The notes under the pieces were generated by a model. It made no database searches, had not been told where the DNA came from, and worked only from the letters and a program-made list of their open reading frames with translations. Shown here piece after piece: positions 23,670 through 32,488 of a stretch of 38,035 nt of DNA. Location: assembly GCA_900546075.1 (NCBI GenBank), contig URBH01000016.1, forward strand, positions 1-38,035. Reading direction: 5' to 3'. The first letter of the stretch is position 1; each line of letters starts with the position of its first letter. This stretch comes from an uncultured Eubacteriales bacterium (GTDB lineage: Bacteria; Bacillota; Clostridia; Oscillospirales; Oscillospiraceae). The position numbers and the translations under genes are program-made.

Positions 23670-25190
23670 TTGCCCAAAAAGCTGCCGATTTTCTATTCCG
23701 CGCTGCTGCTCACGGGGGTGAACCTGCTGCTGCGGCTGGTGGGAACTTCGTTTCAGGTGTATATCTCCGGGCGCATCGGCGCCGCCGGAGTGGGTCTTTT
23801 GCAGCTGACCATGTCCGTGGGGAGCCTTGCCATGGTGACCGGCATTGCCGGCGTGCGAACCGCCGCCATGTACCTGACCGCCGAGGAGCTGGGAAAAAAG
23901 CGCCCCGGGAACGTGACCTGGGTCTTATCCGGCTGCTTCGTGTACAGCATTCTGTGCAGCACGGCCGTGGCTGCCGCCCTCTATTTTCTCGCGCCCACGC
24001 TGGCGGAAAACTGGATTGGAGACCTGCGCACGGTGAATTCCCTGCGGCTGTTTGCCGCGTTTCTTCCCGTCTCCTGCCTGTGCGGCGTCATGACCGGGTA
24101 TTTCACCGCGGCCAACCGCATCGGAACACTGGCGGCGGTGGAGGCGGCAGAGCAGCTATGCTCCATGGTCGTGACCATGGCCGTACTGACCCTGTGGGCA
24201 GGGGACGACCCGGGGCGCGCCTGTCAGAGCGTGGTCATGGGCGGATGCTTCGGCGCCTGCCTGACGCTTTGCTGTCTGATGCTGCTGCGCCTTGCCGAGC
24301 GGGGAAAGCCCGGGGCAAAAATCCCCGTAAGGAGCCGTCTAATGCAGGCAGCCGTCCCCCTCGCCATGGCGGACGTGCTGAAATCCGGCATCAGCACCAC
24401 GGAAAACCTGATGGTTCCCAAGCGTCTGGCGCTGAATTCCCTGATTGACAGCCCTCTTGCAGCCTTCGGTGTCGTCAGCGGCATGGTGTTCCCCATCCTG
24501 ATGTTCCCCGCCTGTATCCTGTTCGGACTGGCCGAGCTGCTCATTCCGGAGCTTGCCCGATGCGCCGCCGCAGGAAGCAAACAGCGGATTTCCTATCTGG
24601 TGCGGCGGAGCCTGCGCGCCGCCATGCTGTACGGCATCGTGTTCAGCGGTCTGGAATTTCTGCTGGCCGAAGGGCTGTGCAGCTCCCTGTACCACAATGC
24701 CGAGGCGGGGCGCTGGCTGCGGCTGTACGCCCTGCTCATCCCCATGCTCTACTGCGACGCCATCACCGACGCCATGACCAAGGGTCTGGGGCAGCAGAAG
24801 GTCTGCGTCCGCTACAATATCATCACCAATTTCATGGATGTGCTGTTTCTGTATTTTCTGCTTCCCAAATTCGGGATGCAGGGCTACTTTTTCAGCTTTT
24901 TCGTCACCCATCTGGTAAATTTCATTCTCAGTCTGCGAAGGCTTCTCATCATCACCGGGGAGACGATCCCCTTCTCCGTCCCGGCGCTGTCCGTCGCGGC
25001 CGCCCTTGCCGCCGGGTGGGGCGCTTCCCACTTTGGCTCCCCGGTACTGCGGGCGGGGACGTATCCCGTTTTGCTGGGCTGCCTGATGTGCCTGTTCGGG
25101 GTTCTGGGGCGGGAGGATATTGCCTGGCTCAAGGGGCTTTTCCGGGGAAAAACCGTTTCAAAAGTACGTACTTTCTCCAAAAGCGCATAG
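23670..25190 (+). CDS. SpoVB/MurJ-like polysaccharide flippase
   Basis: 506-residue integral membrane protein with about 12-14 hydrophobic segments, of the MATE-like oligosaccharide flippase superfamily that includes SpoVB, YtgP and MurJ. N-terminal LLLRLVGTSFQVYISGRIGAAGVGLLQL is typical of SpoVB-like proteins (split here by eye into a first and second segment). Such proteins move lipid-linked wall precursors, and SpoVB acts in spore cortex formation in Bacillus. The start is TTG at 23670 with AAGGGGGG 7-9 bp upstream; no ATG is suitable. Whether it serves cortex, wall or another polysaccharide cannot be read from the sequence. Confidence 0.85.
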   Translation: MPKKLPIFYSALLLTGVNLLLRLVGTSFQVYISGRIGAAGVGLLQLTMSVGSLAMVTGIAGVRTAAMYLTAEELGKKRPGNVTWVLSGCFVYSILCSTAVAAALYFLAPTLAENWIGDLRTVNSLRLFAAFLPVSCLCGVMTGYFTAANRIGTLAAVEAAEQLCSMVVTMAVLTLWAGDDPGRACQSVVMGGCFGACLTLCCLMLLRLAERGKPGAKIPVRSRLMQAAVPLAMADVLKSGISTTENLMVPKRLALNSLIDSPLAAFGVVSGMVFPILMFPACILFGLAELLIPELARCAAAGSKQRISYLVRRSLRAAMLYGIVFSGLEFLLAEGLCSSLYHNAEAGRWLRLYALLIPMLYCDAITDAMTKGLGQQKVCVRYNIITNFMDVLFLYFLLPKFGMQGYFFSFFVTHLVNFILSLRRLLIITGETIPFSVPALSVAAALAAGWGASHFGSPVLRAGTYPVLLGCLMCLFGVLGREDIAWLKGLFRGKTVSKVRTFSKSA

Positions 25191-25218
25191 AAAATGACCC
25201 GCCGCGGCGGGTCATTTT
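25191..25218. terminator. Bidirectional terminator between convergent genes
   Basis: Perfect 28-bp palindrome AAAATGACCCGCC-GC-GGCGGGTCATTTT. The A-run on the left and the T-run on the right let it work for the flippase gene on the plus strand and for pepD on the minus strand. Confidence 0.85.
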
Positions 25219-25223
25219 GCGTT

Positions 25224-26666
25224 TTACAGATTTTTCAGAACTTCCAGCAGGAACTTCCAGGTGCGCTCCGTGGACGCGATGTCCAGCTTTTCCCGGCTGG
25301 TGTGGATGTCGTGCATCTGCGGGCCGATGGATACGCAGTCCAGCCCCGGCAGCTTTTCTCCCAGCAAGCCGCATTCCAGCCCCGCGTGGATGGCCAGCAC
25401 CTGGGGCTCCTTGCCGAACATCTCCCGGTAAAGACGCACCATGGTGTCCCGGAGAACGGAATCCTTCCTGAATTCCCAAGCGGGGTACTCCCCGGACTGA
25501 GAATAGTTCCCTTCAAAGAACTCGGCAAGGTCTTTCAGCTTTTCCAGCAGTTCTTCTTTTTCGCTGTTGACGGAGCTTCGGACGGAGAACGTGACGTTGA
25601 ACCGCTCTCCCAGCTTGGTGATGCCCATGTTCAGGCTGGTCTGCACCAGGCCGTCAATATCCTTACTTCTGGCCTGCACCCCGTTGGGCGCGGCGCAGAG
25701 CAGGCCGATGACCTTGGCCGTCGCCTGGGTAGACAGGCCGTTGCCGCCCAAAGCGTCCACGTCGAAGGCCTGAATGACGGCATCCGGCTCGTCGTACTTT
25801 TCCCGAACCTCCGCCTGTAATTCCTCCGCCACGGCGTTGATTCGCTCCAACTGAATGCCCATGGCCACCAGGGTCGCCTGGCAGGAACGGGGAATGGCGT
25901 TGTCCTTGGTGCCGCCGGACAGGGAGGTCAGGCAGAGCGGCATGAGCTTCTGAATGCGATCCATGAATTCGCCCATGACCTTGTTGGCGTTGGCGCGGTT
26001 CTTGTGGATTTCCGCGCCGGAATGACCGCCCTGCAAGCCGTCCACGCTGAGCCGGACGCAGGGGCCGTAAACCGCCTTCCGCTCTGCGGGCAGGCTGATG
26101 GTCGCGGTCGCGCCGCCGGCGCAGGACACGGTGAAAATCCCCTCGTCCTCGGAGTCCAGATTGATCATCGTTCTGCCCTTCAGTTCGGACAGGTCGATGA
26201 CGTCCGCGCCCAGCATTCCGATCTCCTCGTCCACGGTGATAATGACCTCCAGCGGCGGGTGGGGAATGGTGTCGTCCGCCAGCAGCGCCAGAGCGTAGGC
26301 AACGGCAATGCCGTCGTCGCCGCCCAGGGTGGTACCTTTTGCGAACACAAACTTATCGTCATGGGTGACGTCCAGCCCGTCCTTTTCCATATCCAGCGGG
26401 CAGTCCATGTCCTTTTCACACACCATGTCCATATGACCCTGTAAAATCACGGGGGCATGCGCTTCCATGCCGCAGGTGCCGTTTCCAAAGAGAATCACAT
26501 TGTTTGCCCCATCCTGAATGTACCGCAGGCCATGCTCTTTGGCAAAATCTACCAGATAATCGGATATTTTCTTCGTATTCCGGGAACCATGGGGGATGGC
26601 GCAAACTTCCTCAAAATAATGAAAAACCGCAGCAGGTTCCAACCCCGCCAGTCGTTTCGTTTCCAT
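25224..26666 (-). CDS. pepD: Aminoacyl-histidine dipeptidase (PepD, M20 family)
   Basis: Cytosolic metallopeptidase of 480 residues that splits Xaa-His and other dipeptides. Metal-binding and catalytic motifs are present: LQGHMDMVCEKD (His and catalytic Asp), GGDDGIAVAYALALL (bridging Asp), DEEIGMLGA (catalytic Glu pair), HSGAEIHKNRANA in the dimerisation domain, and HAGLECGLL late in the chain. The start at 26666 (METKRLAGL) has AAGGAG 7 bp upstream. The length and motif order match the PepD/M20C group. It stands as a single-gene unit ahead of the palindromic terminator. Confidence 0.95.
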   Translation of the reverse strand: METKRLAGLEPAAVFHYFEEVCAIPHGSRNTKKISDYLVDFAKEHGLRYIQDGANNVILFGNGTCGMEAHAPVILQGHMDMVCEKDMDCPLDMEKDGLDVTHDDKFVFAKGTTLGGDDGIAVAYALALLADDTIPHPPLEVIITVDEEIGMLGADVIDLSELKGRTMINLDSEDEGIFTVSCAGGATATISLPAERKAVYGPCVRLSVDGLQGGHSGAEIHKNRANANKVMGEFMDRIQKLMPLCLTSLSGGTKDNAIPRSCQATLVAMGIQLERINAVAEELQAEVREKYDEPDAVIQAFDVDALGGNGLSTQATAKVIGLLCAAPNGVQARSKDIDGLVQTSLNMGITKLGERFNVTFSVRSSVNSEKEELLEKLKDLAEFFEGNYSQSGEYPAWEFRKDSVLRDTMVRLYREMFGKEPQVLAIHAGLECGLLGEKLPGLDCVSIGPQMHDIHTSREKLDIASTERTWKFLLEVLKNL

Positions 26667-26762
26667 ATAGACACTCCTTTTCATTGGATGGAATTTCTTA
26701 CCCTTATTCTACCACAGGCGCCATCAAAAGTCTATCGCAATCTCTCACCAGAAAACAGCAAA

Positions 26763-26784
26763 GACTACGGAAAAATCCGTAGTC
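26763..26784 (-). terminator. Terminator of the PHP phosphoesterase gene
   Basis: GACTACGGA and TCCGTAGTC (26763-26771 with 26776-26784) form a 9-bp perfect stem. On the minus strand it comes 10 bp after the stop codon and is followed by TTTGCTGTTTTC. Confidence 0.7.
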
Positions 26785-26794
26785 CTGCACATTT

Positions 26795-27508
26795 TTACCC
26801 ATCCAAAAGGAATTTCTTAAGCTTTTGCAAATCGTTATTGAGAAGCAAATCCTCATTGATGTCCATGGTTTCCAGCAGCTTCCGCACCAGCTCGAAATTA
26901 CCCACCGCGCTGGGATCGTGGGCGTCCGTATCCACCACGACAAAAACGCCCCGTTCCATGCACAGCGGAATCATCTTCCGGTAGTTCTCCACACAGTTCG
27001 GCCGGGATTTGGGCTTTCTCAGAGAACTGTTATTCAGTTCCAGAGCGACGCCAAATTCCTTCGCACCCTCCACCAGTGCCGGGTAGTCCATGGGATACAG
27101 GTCGGAATCCGGGTGGGAAATGATCTTCACCTTGGGATTTTCCATGCAGCGGATCACGTTGTCCGTGTTCTTTACAGCCCCCGCGTCCTCATAGCACGTC
27201 CCATGAATCCCGGCAATGGCGTAGTCCAGGTAATTCAGGTGCCGCTGATCCAGCGTCAGTTCCCCGCCGTTCAGAACGTTGACCTCACTGCCGTAAAGCA
27301 TCTCCACGCCGTACAGCTCCCTGGGGGCGTCACAGAGGTTCCGGAAGTAAATCGGATCGACCGTCCCGGGAATGCCGGGGGCGTGTTCCGTAACGCCGAT
27401 CAGGCTCAGCCCCCGCCGGGACGCCTCCGCCGCCAGCTCCCGGATGGTGCCAAAGGCGTGGCCGCTGAGCAGCGAGTGCATATGTACGTCCGCAACAAAT
27501 GGTTTCAT
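26795..27508 (-). CDS. PHP-domain phosphoesterase (YcdX type)
   Basis: 237-residue metal-dependent phosphatase of the PHP family. Family metal ligands are seen in ADVHMHSLLSGHAFGT, GVTEHAPG, EVNVLNGG, IAGIHG, ISHPDSD and the C-terminal VVDTDAHDPSAVG. This set matches the YcdX-like branch rather than histidinol phosphatase or DNA polymerase X. The physiological substrate is unknown. The gene lies downstream of secG on the same strand, separated by a hairpin. Confidence 0.9.
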   Translation of the reverse strand: MKPFVADVHMHSLLSGHAFGTIRELAAEASRRGLSLIGVTEHAPGIPGTVDPIYFRNLCDAPRELYGVEMLYGSEVNVLNGGELTLDQRHLNYLDYAIAGIHGTCYEDAGAVKNTDNVIRCMENPKVKIISHPDSDLYPMDYPALVEGAKEFGVALELNNSSLRKPKSRPNCVENYRKMIPLCMERGVFVVVDTDAHDPSAVGNFELVRKLLETMDINEDLLLNNDLQKLKKFLLDG

Positions 27509-27536
27509 AACCGTCCTTCCCCTCCAATACTATACA

Positions 27537-27566
27537 GAAAGGCCACGGATACTTCCGTGGCCTTTC
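27537..27566 (-). terminator. Hairpin after secG
   Basis: GAAAGGCCACGG (27537-27548) pairs with CCGTGGCCTTTC (27555-27566), a perfect 12-bp stem 11 bp after the secG stop. On the minus strand only a short pyrimidine run follows, so read-through into the PHP gene is possible. Confidence 0.65.
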
Positions 27567-27577
27567 ATCATTTCGCA

Positions 27578-27814
27578 TTACATGAAGCTCAGCACCAGGG
27601 TCAGCAGAACCCAGACAATGGCGATCCACTTGGTGGACACGGCCAGTGTATGATCCAGGCCGCCCTTCTTATTCTTACTCAGATAAGATTCGGAAGCGCC
27701 GGAAATCGCGGCGGACAGACCAGCCTCCTTGCCGGACTGCATCAACACGACCACGATCAGTGCAACGCTGCACAGAGCCTCCAAAACAATCAGAATCGTC
27801 TCCAAAACACCCAT
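27578..27814 (-). CDS. secG: Preprotein translocase subunit SecG
   Basis: 78-residue membrane subunit of the SecYEG channel. It has two hydrophobic segments (about 3-25 and 55-77) with the family loop VVLMQSGKEAGLSAAISG and the second LDHTLAVSTKWIAIVW. The start at 27814 (MGVLETIL) has GGAGG 8 bp upstream. It has its own strong promoter at 27899-27927. In many Firmicutes secG is followed by rnr and smpB; here a PHP gene follows. Confidence 0.93.
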   Translation of the reverse strand: MGVLETILIVLEALCSVALIVVVLMQSGKEAGLSAAISGASESYLSKNKKGGLDHTLAVSTKWIAIVWVLLTLVLSFM

Positions 27815-27898
27815 TACAAAAACCTCCCTCCGCCAGATTCGCGGACTCAAATAGTAAACGGTTCGTCAAAAATACGTGAACCTTCCGATAGCCCGAAT

Positions 27899-27927
27899 AG
27901 TATAGCATATGGTTTTCCAAATTTCAA
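27899..27927 (-). promoter_or_regulatory. Sigma-A promoter for secG
   Basis: Minus strand TTGAAA (27927-27922), a 17-bp spacer and TATACT (27904-27899). It lies just after the prfB stop codon, about 85 bp before secG. Confidence 0.75.
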
Positions 27928-27965
27928 GGGCAAATCCCGAAAAACTCGGAAAGTTCACGGACTTT

Positions 27966-29093
27966 TTATTTCTGCACCCAGCTGCCGGTGGCGAGACAGT
28001 TCAGATAGCTTTCGATGAAGGGATCCAGTGCGCCGTCCATGACTGCATTTACGTTGGAGGTCTCACAGCCGGTGCGGGTGTCCTTGACCAGCGTATAGGG
28101 CATGAACACGTAGTTGCGGATCTGGCTGCCCCACTCGATCTTCTGCTGGACGCCCTTGATGTCGGAAATCTTGTCCAGATGCTCCCGCTCCTTGATCTCC
28201 ACCAGCTTGCTGCGCAGCATCCGAAGGCAGGTCTCCTTGTTCTGGAACTGGCTCCGCTCCGTCTGGCAGGAAACCACAATGCCGGTGGCCTTGTGAATCA
28301 GACGGACTGCGGAGGAGGTCTTATTGATGTGCTGGCCGCCCGCACCGGAGGAACGGTAGACCTGCATTTCATAGTCCTCGGGACGAATCTCCACGTCCTG
28401 GCTGTCATTTTCGATGTCCGGAATGACTTCCACGGCGGCAAAGGAGGTCTGACGGCGGGCGTTGGCGTCAAAGGGCGAGACCCGCACCAGGCGGTGGACG
28501 CCGTTCTCCCCCTTCAGGAAGCCGTAGGCGTTCTCGCCCTCGATCATAATGGAAGCGGATTTCAGGCCGGCCTCATCGCCCTCCTGATAGTCCATAATCT
28601 TGTAGGTGAGGCCGTGGCGTTCCGCCCAGCGGGTATACATTCGGTAGAGCATCTGGCACCAGTCCTGGGCTTCGGTGCCGCCGGCACCGGCCTGGAAGCT
28701 CATCATGGCGTTGTTTTTGTCATAATGGCCGGTGAGCAGGGTTTCCAGGCGGCAGGACTCCATTGCCTCCGTCAGCGCGGCAAAGCCGGCTTTCAGCTCC
28801 TCCAGCATGGAGTCGTCGTCCTCTTCCTCCGCCATTTCGCAGATGGTCATCAGGTCGTCCCAGTCCGACAGCATTTTCTCGTAATGCTCAATCTTGCTCT
28901 CAATCTGACGGGTTTTGACAACAATTTTCTGGCTTTTATCCGGGTCGTCCCAGAAGCCGGGAGCCTCCTGCATGGCGTGCAGCCGCTCCAGCTCGTTGCG
29001 CATACCCTCCAGATTCAGAGAATCCGCCAGCCCTTCCAGCGCAGGACGGCAGTCGTTCAGCTTCTGCTTATATGCGTCAAATTCAATGTTCAT
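27966..29093 (-). CDS. prfB: Peptide chain release factor 2
   Basis: RF2, 375 residues, ends translation at UAA and UGA. The stop-codon-recognition tripeptide SPF is present (VRVSPFDANARRQTSF), and the catalytic GGQ loop is SSGAGGQHINKT. The start at 29093 (MNIEFDAYKQK) fits the family N-terminus. In many bacteria prfB needs a +1 frameshift at CTTTGA near codon 25. Here the equivalent place reads TCT CTG AAT CTG GAG and the gene is in one frame, so the autoregulatory frameshift is absent. A tRNA-Arg gene lies directly upstream. Confidence 0.96.
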   Translation of the reverse strand: MNIEFDAYKQKLNDCRPALEGLADSLNLEGMRNELERLHAMQEAPGFWDDPDKSQKIVVKTRQIESKIEHYEKMLSDWDDLMTICEMAEEEDDDSMLEELKAGFAALTEAMESCRLETLLTGHYDKNNAMMSFQAGAGGTEAQDWCQMLYRMYTRWAERHGLTYKIMDYQEGDEAGLKSASIMIEGENAYGFLKGENGVHRLVRVSPFDANARRQTSFAAVEVIPDIENDSQDVEIRPEDYEMQVYRSSGAGGQHINKTSSAVRLIHKATGIVVSCQTERSQFQNKETCLRMLRSKLVEIKEREHLDKISDIKGVQQKIEWGSQIRNYVFMPYTLVKDTRTGCETSNVNAVMDGALDPFIESYLNCLATGSWVQK

Positions 29094-29132
29094 AGTAAAA
29101 TCTCTCACTTCCTGTGGGATATAGGGAATTAC

Positions 29133-29172
29133 AGAAAAAAGGCCGCAGATCAAACATGAGGCTGCGGCCTTT
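29133..29172 (-). terminator. Terminator of the tRNA-Arg gene
   Basis: On the minus strand CTGCGGCCTTT pairs across its loop (stem arms 29138-29148 and 29162-29172) and ends in a run of T. It begins right after the tRNA 3' end and precedes prfB, so the tRNA and prfB are probably separate transcripts. Confidence 0.75.
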
Positions 29173-29173
29173 G

Positions 29174-29250
29174 TGGCACACCAGAGGGGATTCGAACCTC
29201 CGACCTACCGCTTAGGAGGCGGTCGCTCTATCCTGCTGAGCTACTGGTGC
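29174..29250 (-). tRNA. tRNA-Arg (anticodon CCU)
   Basis: A 77-nt tRNA on the minus strand with a standard cloverleaf. The acceptor GCACCAG pairs with CTGGTGT (one G-U at the end), discriminator G, and CCA is encoded. The anticodon arm is ACCGC-CTCCTAA-GCGGT, giving CCT; the T arm is GGAGG-TTCGAAT-CCCCT. It decodes AGG arginine codons, which are rare in such GC-rich genomes. Confidence 0.95.
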
Positions 29251-29362
29251 ATACGCTTTTATATTCTACCCAAATTTTTCTTGTCTGTCAAGAAAATACG
29301 TCACTTTTTTTGCCTGCGAGGGCATATACTGTCAGGCAGCACTTTGGAAAGAAGGTGAAACC

Positions 29363-29443
29363 GTGTACAGCTGTGACGATCCAAAAGCCGATCTGGACGA
29401 TCTGATCTTTGAAAAGGGCGACGGCGGCCCCAGCGAACGCTGA
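29363..29443 (+). CDS. Possible 26-aa small protein
   Basis: A GTG-started ORF, MYSCDDPKADLDDL followed by IFEKGDGGPSER, with AAGGTG 5-8 bp upstream and a terminator-like hairpin 22 bp after its stop. It is strongly acidic. The composition is protein-like rather than random, and the spacing of RBS, start, stop and terminator is gene-like. I do not recognise the family, and chance cannot be ruled out for so short an ORF. It sits in the otherwise empty 410-bp gap between the tRNA and the antiporter gene. Confidence 0.4.
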   Translation: MYSCDDPKADLDDLIFEKGDGGPSER

Positions 29444-29464
29444 GTCCCCCGTCCATATCGGTCT

Positions 29465-29491
29465 GCCTCTCCCCTTTTGACGGGGTGAGGC
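29465..29491 (+). terminator. Terminator-like hairpin after the 26-aa ORF
   Basis: GCCTC-T-CCCC (29465-29474) pairs with GGGG-T-GAGGC (29482-29491), followed by ATTTTCC. The 170 bp between here and the antiporter start show no clear promoter. Confidence 0.55.
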
Positions 29492-29663
29492 ATTTTCCTT
29501 GCCGCAAAGGGCATAATATTGCACAATTCACCGGCAAAAAGGGGCAAATCTTTGGCGGGAATATTACTTGCATCCGGCTGTCGGGGATGGTATGATACCG
29601 TGGTACAAAAAAGGCATCATGATTCTGCCAAGTTGGTTTTTGAGAAAAGAAGGTATCAAAATT

Positions 29664-30944
29664 ATGGAGATTTATCTGATTGGTCTGGCAGTAGCACTGG
29701 TCGGCGGACTGCTTATGTCCCGCCTTACCCGACTGCTGCATCTTCCCGCCGTCACGGCCTACCTGGTGGCCGGACTGCTTCTCGGGCCGTTCTTCCTGGG
29801 GCGGCTGAATGTCCCCGGTCTGGGCTTCAACACCCTTGACGAGGTGAACGTTCTCAGCATCGTCAGCCAGACCGCCCTGGGCTTCATCGCTTTTGCCATG
29901 GGCAACGAGTTCCGCCTGAGTCAGCTGCGCACCATCGGCTCCCGCGCCATCATCATCGGCATTCTGCAGGCCGTGATTACCACCATTGTCGTGGATGTGG
30001 TGCTTCTGCTGCTGCATCTGTTCTTCCCTCACATCATTTCCGTCCCCTGCGCCATCACCCTGGGCGCCATCGCCGCCGCCACCGCCCCTGCTGCCACGCT
30101 GATGGTGGTTCGTCAGTACAAGGCGGACGGCCCCATGACCCGGCTGCTGATGCTGGTGGTCGCCCTGGACGACGCCGTGGGTCTGCTGCTGTTCTCCGTG
30201 TCCTTCGGCATTGCGACGGCACTGTCCAACGGGCAGGTCAGCGTGCTGGCCGTGGTTGTTGAGCCCATCGTGGAGATTCTCCTGTCCGTGGGTCTCGGCG
30301 GCTTTATGGGGCTGCTGCTCCACTGGGTGGAGCGGTTCTTCCACTCCCGCAGCAAGCGTATGTCTCTGTCCGTCGCCTTCGTCATGCTGACGGTGGGTAT
30401 GAGTATGCTGGAATTCCAGATCGGCCCCGTCCACTGTGGATTCTCCCTGCTGCTGGTGTGCATGATGACCGGCACCATTTTCTGCAACGTCTGCCCCACC
30501 TCCGAGGAACTGATGGAGCGTGTGGACGGCTGGACGATGCCGCTGAACATCCTGTTCTTCGTCATCTCCGGCGCGGAGCTTGACCTCAACGTTCTGTCCC
30601 AGCCGGTGACGCTGATCGTCGGCATCATCTACATCATCGCCCGCTCCGCCGGCAAGTATTGCGGCGCGAACCTGAGCTGCCGCATCACCAAGGAGCCGAA
30701 GTCCATTGTGGATCACCTGGGCATCACGCTGCTGCCCCAGGCCGGTGTGGCGCTGGGTATGGCCATCACCGCCGCTTCCCTCTCCGACGGCGCACTGGCA
30801 AGAAACGTCGTGCTGTTCGCCGTGCTGGTTTACGAGCTGGTTGGCCCCACGCTGACAAAGCGCTCGCTGCTGGCCGTGGGGGAGATTCGCCCCGAAGGCC
30901 GCACCAACGCCCGGAAGCAGAACGATCCGAAGGAAGCAAAGTAA
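29664..30944 (+). CDS. Cation/proton antiporter, CPA2 (Kef/NapA) type
   Basis: Integral membrane protein of about 426 residues with 11-13 hydrophobic segments. The N-terminal pattern RLTRLLHLPAVTAYLVAG-LLLGPF is typical of Kef/Nha-type CPA2 exchangers, and the segment ALDDAVGLLLFS has the paired Asp residues of the ion-binding core of NapA-like proteins. It would exchange Na+ or K+ for H+. No TrkA-N/RCK regulatory domain follows. The start is uncertain: ATG 29664 opens the first membrane helix and has AAGAAGG 10 bp upstream; an in-frame ORF reaches back to 29568. A strong terminator ends the unit. Confidence 0.88.
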   Translation: MEIYLIGLAVALVGGLLMSRLTRLLHLPAVTAYLVAGLLLGPFFLGRLNVPGLGFNTLDEVNVLSIVSQTALGFIAFAMGNEFRLSQLRTIGSRAIIIGILQAVITTIVVDVVLLLLHLFFPHIISVPCAITLGAIAAATAPAATLMVVRQYKADGPMTRLLMLVVALDDAVGLLLFSVSFGIATALSNGQVSVLAVVVEPIVEILLSVGLGGFMGLLLHWVERFFHSRSKRMSLSVAFVMLTVGMSMLEFQIGPVHCGFSLLLVCMMTGTIFCNVCPTSEELMERVDGWTMPLNILFFVISGAELDLNVLSQPVTLIVGIIYIIARSAGKYCGANLSCRITKEPKSIVDHLGITLLPQAGVALGMAITAASLSDGALARNVVLFAVLVYELVGPTLTKRSLLAVGEIRPEGRTNARKQNDPKEAK

Positions 30945-30961
30945 ACCACAAAAAGTATCAC

Positions 30962-30998
30962 AGCCCGGTTCGGCGTGTGCCGAACCGGGCTATTTTTT
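30962..30998 (+). terminator. Intrinsic terminator after the antiporter gene
   Basis: Perfect 13-bp GC-rich stem, 30962-30974 with 30979-30991, loop GTGT, then A and six T. Confidence 0.92.
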
Positions 30999-31018
30999 GA
31001 CATTTTTGAGAGCCTTCC

Positions 31019-32488
31019 TCAGTTAAGCACCCCGTGATGAACGCCGGGGCTGGTTTCCGTCAGGCGTTCAAAGGAATAGCCGTTATTCAGTCCCCAAACG
31101 ATGATGTCCTCCACCGCGTCCACGCTGAAATCGTGGATGTCATGCTGCAAAACCACGGAGACCCGGTTCTGGCTGACGCCTGCCGTTACGTTGTTGAAAA
31201 CCGTCTGTGCCTTTTTTGCGCCGCCGGCGTCGTTGCTGTCCACGTTCCAGTCGAAATACTGGAAGCCCGCGTCCTGCACCGCCCGGGTCAGCAGGCTCAT
31301 CAGCCCCACGTAGCTGTGGGCGCTGACGGTGTTGGAGCTGCCGCCGGGGAAGCGCATCAGGGTGGTTTTGACGCCGGTATTCCGGTAAATAACGTCCTGC
31401 ATCCCCAGCAAATCCGCAAAATACGCCTCCGGACTGGCATAAATGCGCTCGTAAACGTGGGACATGGTGTGAATGCCGATGCTGTGTCCCCTGTCCACGA
31501 TCTCCTTCATCATTTCGCCGTAGCCCCGGTTGGTGACAAAGAAGGTGGCCTTCACGCCGTAGCTATCCAGCACGTCCAGCAGCTGCTGCGTGTAGGGGCC
31601 GGGGCCGTCGTCGAAGGTCAGATAAATGACCTTTCCCTCGGGCCAGACGACCTCGGGACGGGGAACCGCCTTTACCTCCACGGTTCTGGTGACGGTGGTG
31701 GTGTTTTCGTAGCCGTCGGTCACGGTGTAGGTCACGCTGTAGGTTCCCGGCGTCAGCCAGTCCACCTCGCCGTCCACCTGCACCTGCCCGGTCAGATCGC
31801 CGTCCACGTTGTCCAGTGCGGAGTACCCCGGCTCCTGATAGAAGGTGCCGGTGGTGATGGCCATATCCGCGCCGCCCTCCAGCGTGATCTCCGGCGGGAT
31901 CGGGTCATAATAGGGCACCTCCCGCTCCGCGTAGCCGGGATTTCCGGAGGAATCCGTCACCGCGTAAATGATTTTCCCGTATTCCTCCGACCGAACCACC
32001 CGGTCGGTGATGTCGCCGTCATAATTGTCGATGGCCTTGTAGCCCGCCTCCCGGTAGAGCGTGCCGGGAAGCAGCGTCCCGCCCGTGTCGGGGGTCAGGA
32101 TGATTTCCGGGCATACCGTGTCCACAATCCGTACAATGCGCTGCGCCTCGGCGTGCATTCCCCGGTAGTCCGCTTCGTAGGTGAGGATATATTTCCCCGG
32201 TTTTCCCTCATCGACTTTCCCCTGAACGCCCACCGAAGCGTCCTGCGGGGACATGCCGTCCTTCCAGAGCAGTGAGCCGCGGACGCGGAGCTGCGCCCCC
32301 GGATCCTGAAAATGCCCGCCGTATTCCAGCGTCATTTCCGGTTCGCCGTTCAGCTCCACGGAAAGGGAAAGCCGGTTCGCGGTCAGCACGAAGGCCACTC
32401 CGCACAGCAGTAAGACCGCTACCGCGGCAATCACCAATATCCACGTTTTCCCGTTTCTGCGAGGCTGTCTGTAAATCTGTTCCTCCAT
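31019..32488 (-). CDS. Membrane-anchored polysaccharide deacetylase with Ig-like domains
   Basis: 489 residues. A short cytoplasmic start is followed by one signal-anchor segment (about 14-36). Three Ig-like repeats of the DUF5011 type follow (about 40-125, 127-195 and 198-275; each later one opens with a PEI.L pattern and contains Y.A.DN.DGD.T). A C-terminal NodB deacetylase domain (about 285-480) has LTFDDGPGPYT (catalytic Asp pair), HTMSHVYER (metal His pair), MRFPGGSSN and VLQHD. It likely removes acetyl groups from peptidoglycan or another surface glycan outside the cell. It lies 93 bp after the pyridoxamine kinase gene on the same strand. Confidence 0.9.
   Translation of the reverse strand: MEEQIYRQPRRNGKTWILVIAAVAVLLLCGVAFVLTANRLSLSVELNGEPEMTLEYGGHFQDPGAQLRVRGSLLWKDGMSPQDASVGVQGKVDEGKPGKYILTYEADYRGMHAEAQRIVRIVDTVCPEIILTPDTGGTLLPGTLYREAGYKAIDNYDGDITDRVVRSEEYGKIIYAVTDSSGNPGYAEREVPYYDPIPPEITLEGGADMAITTGTFYQEPGYSALDNVDGDLTGQVQVDGEVDWLTPGTYSVTYTVTDGYENTTTVTRTVEVKAVPRPEVVWPEGKVIYLTFDDGPGPYTQQLLDVLDSYGVKATFFVTNRGYGEMMKEIVDRGHSIGIHTMSHVYERIYASPEAYFADLLGMQDVIYRNTGVKTTLMRFPGGSSNTVSAHSYVGLMSLLTRAVQDAGFQYFDWNVDSNDAGGAKKAQTVFNNVTAGVSQNRVSVVLQHDIHDFSVDAVEDIIVWGLNNGYSFERLTETSPGVHHGVLN

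Noticed and set aside
29013..29093. Programmed frameshift in prfB
   Set aside because: No CTTTGA or in-frame stop at the usual place; the gene is continuous.
29301..30716. Minus-strand open frame rich in Gln, His and Gly
   Set aside because: Antisense to the antiporter; composition is typical of a shadow frame.
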